Shown here one piece after another: positions 32,640-32,641 of a stretch of 32,641 nt of DNA; position 1 is the first letter of the stretch; each line of letters opens with the position of its first letter. A model generated the notes under the pieces. That model did not search any database and had not been told where the DNA came from. It worked only from the letters and a program-made list of their open reading frames with translations. This stretch comes from Streptantibioticus silvisoli (GTDB taxonomy: Bacteria; Actinomycetota; Actinomycetes; Streptomycetales; Streptomycetaceae): contig NZ_JAAGKO020000070.1 of the NCBI RefSeq assembly GCF_027947535.2, positions 1 through 32,641 of the forward strand, written 5' to 3'. Position numbers and translations under genes: made by a program.

Positions 32640-32641
32640 GC

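Overview
The window is very GC-rich actinomycete chromosome, almost certainly Streptomyces or a close relative (Kitasatospora or Streptacidiphilus cannot be excluded). The evidence is strong GC bias at third codon positions, many GTG starts, a near-canonical AdpA with a TTA (bldA) leucine codon between its two domains, ornA directly behind adpA, a tRNA-His after ornA, and a TetR / AccD1 / AccA1 / HMG-CoA lyase / acyl-CoA dehydrogenase block of the kind I remember from Streptomyces. It looks like core chromosome: no transposase, integrase, prophage or CRISPR was seen. A run of 15 C at the right edge may be a contig end.

Layout. (1) 69-6476, minus strand: agmatinase-type ureohydrolase, secreted phytase-like protein, and a single-chain heterodimer-type ABC exporter. 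(2) 6698-8753: a phosphatase-like protein on plus, convergent with acyl-CoA thioesterase II on minus. (3) 8764-16746: acyl-CoA dehydrogenase and the TetR regulator AccR on minus, divergent from a plus-strand leucine/acyl-CoA operon (accD1-accA1-hmgL-acdH). Two 16-bp palindromes fitting the AccR consensus lie in the divergent promoter. (4) 16836-19013: small conserved protein and glmS. (5) 19650-23392: universal stress protein on minus, then adpA-ornA and tRNA-His on plus. (6) 23720-28624: secreted LAS-type metallopeptidase homologue, rhomboid protease, about 1 kb of mixed minisatellites, secreted HNH nuclease, chorismate mutase and a spermidine-synthase-like protein. (7) 29109-32492: MarR regulator divergent from an 87-aa protein across a five-copy 13-bp operator-like array, then an uncharacterised protein divergent from an XRE/TPR regulator of NsdA type.

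How the genes work together. The central block takes isovaleryl-CoA/3-methylcrotonyl-CoA to acetoacetate and acetyl-CoA under AccR control. A neighbouring acyl-CoA dehydrogenase and thioesterase form a second, separately controlled acyl-CoA unit. adpA is the developmental switch.

Most unusual feature. The intergenic DNA is full of short degenerate tandem repeats (periods 13 to 87 bp, each array different in sequence). All five convergent gene pairs in the window have such repeats between their stop codons. Similar repeats occur inside two genes, exactly at inter-domain linkers (the ABC exporter and the XRE/TPR regulator).
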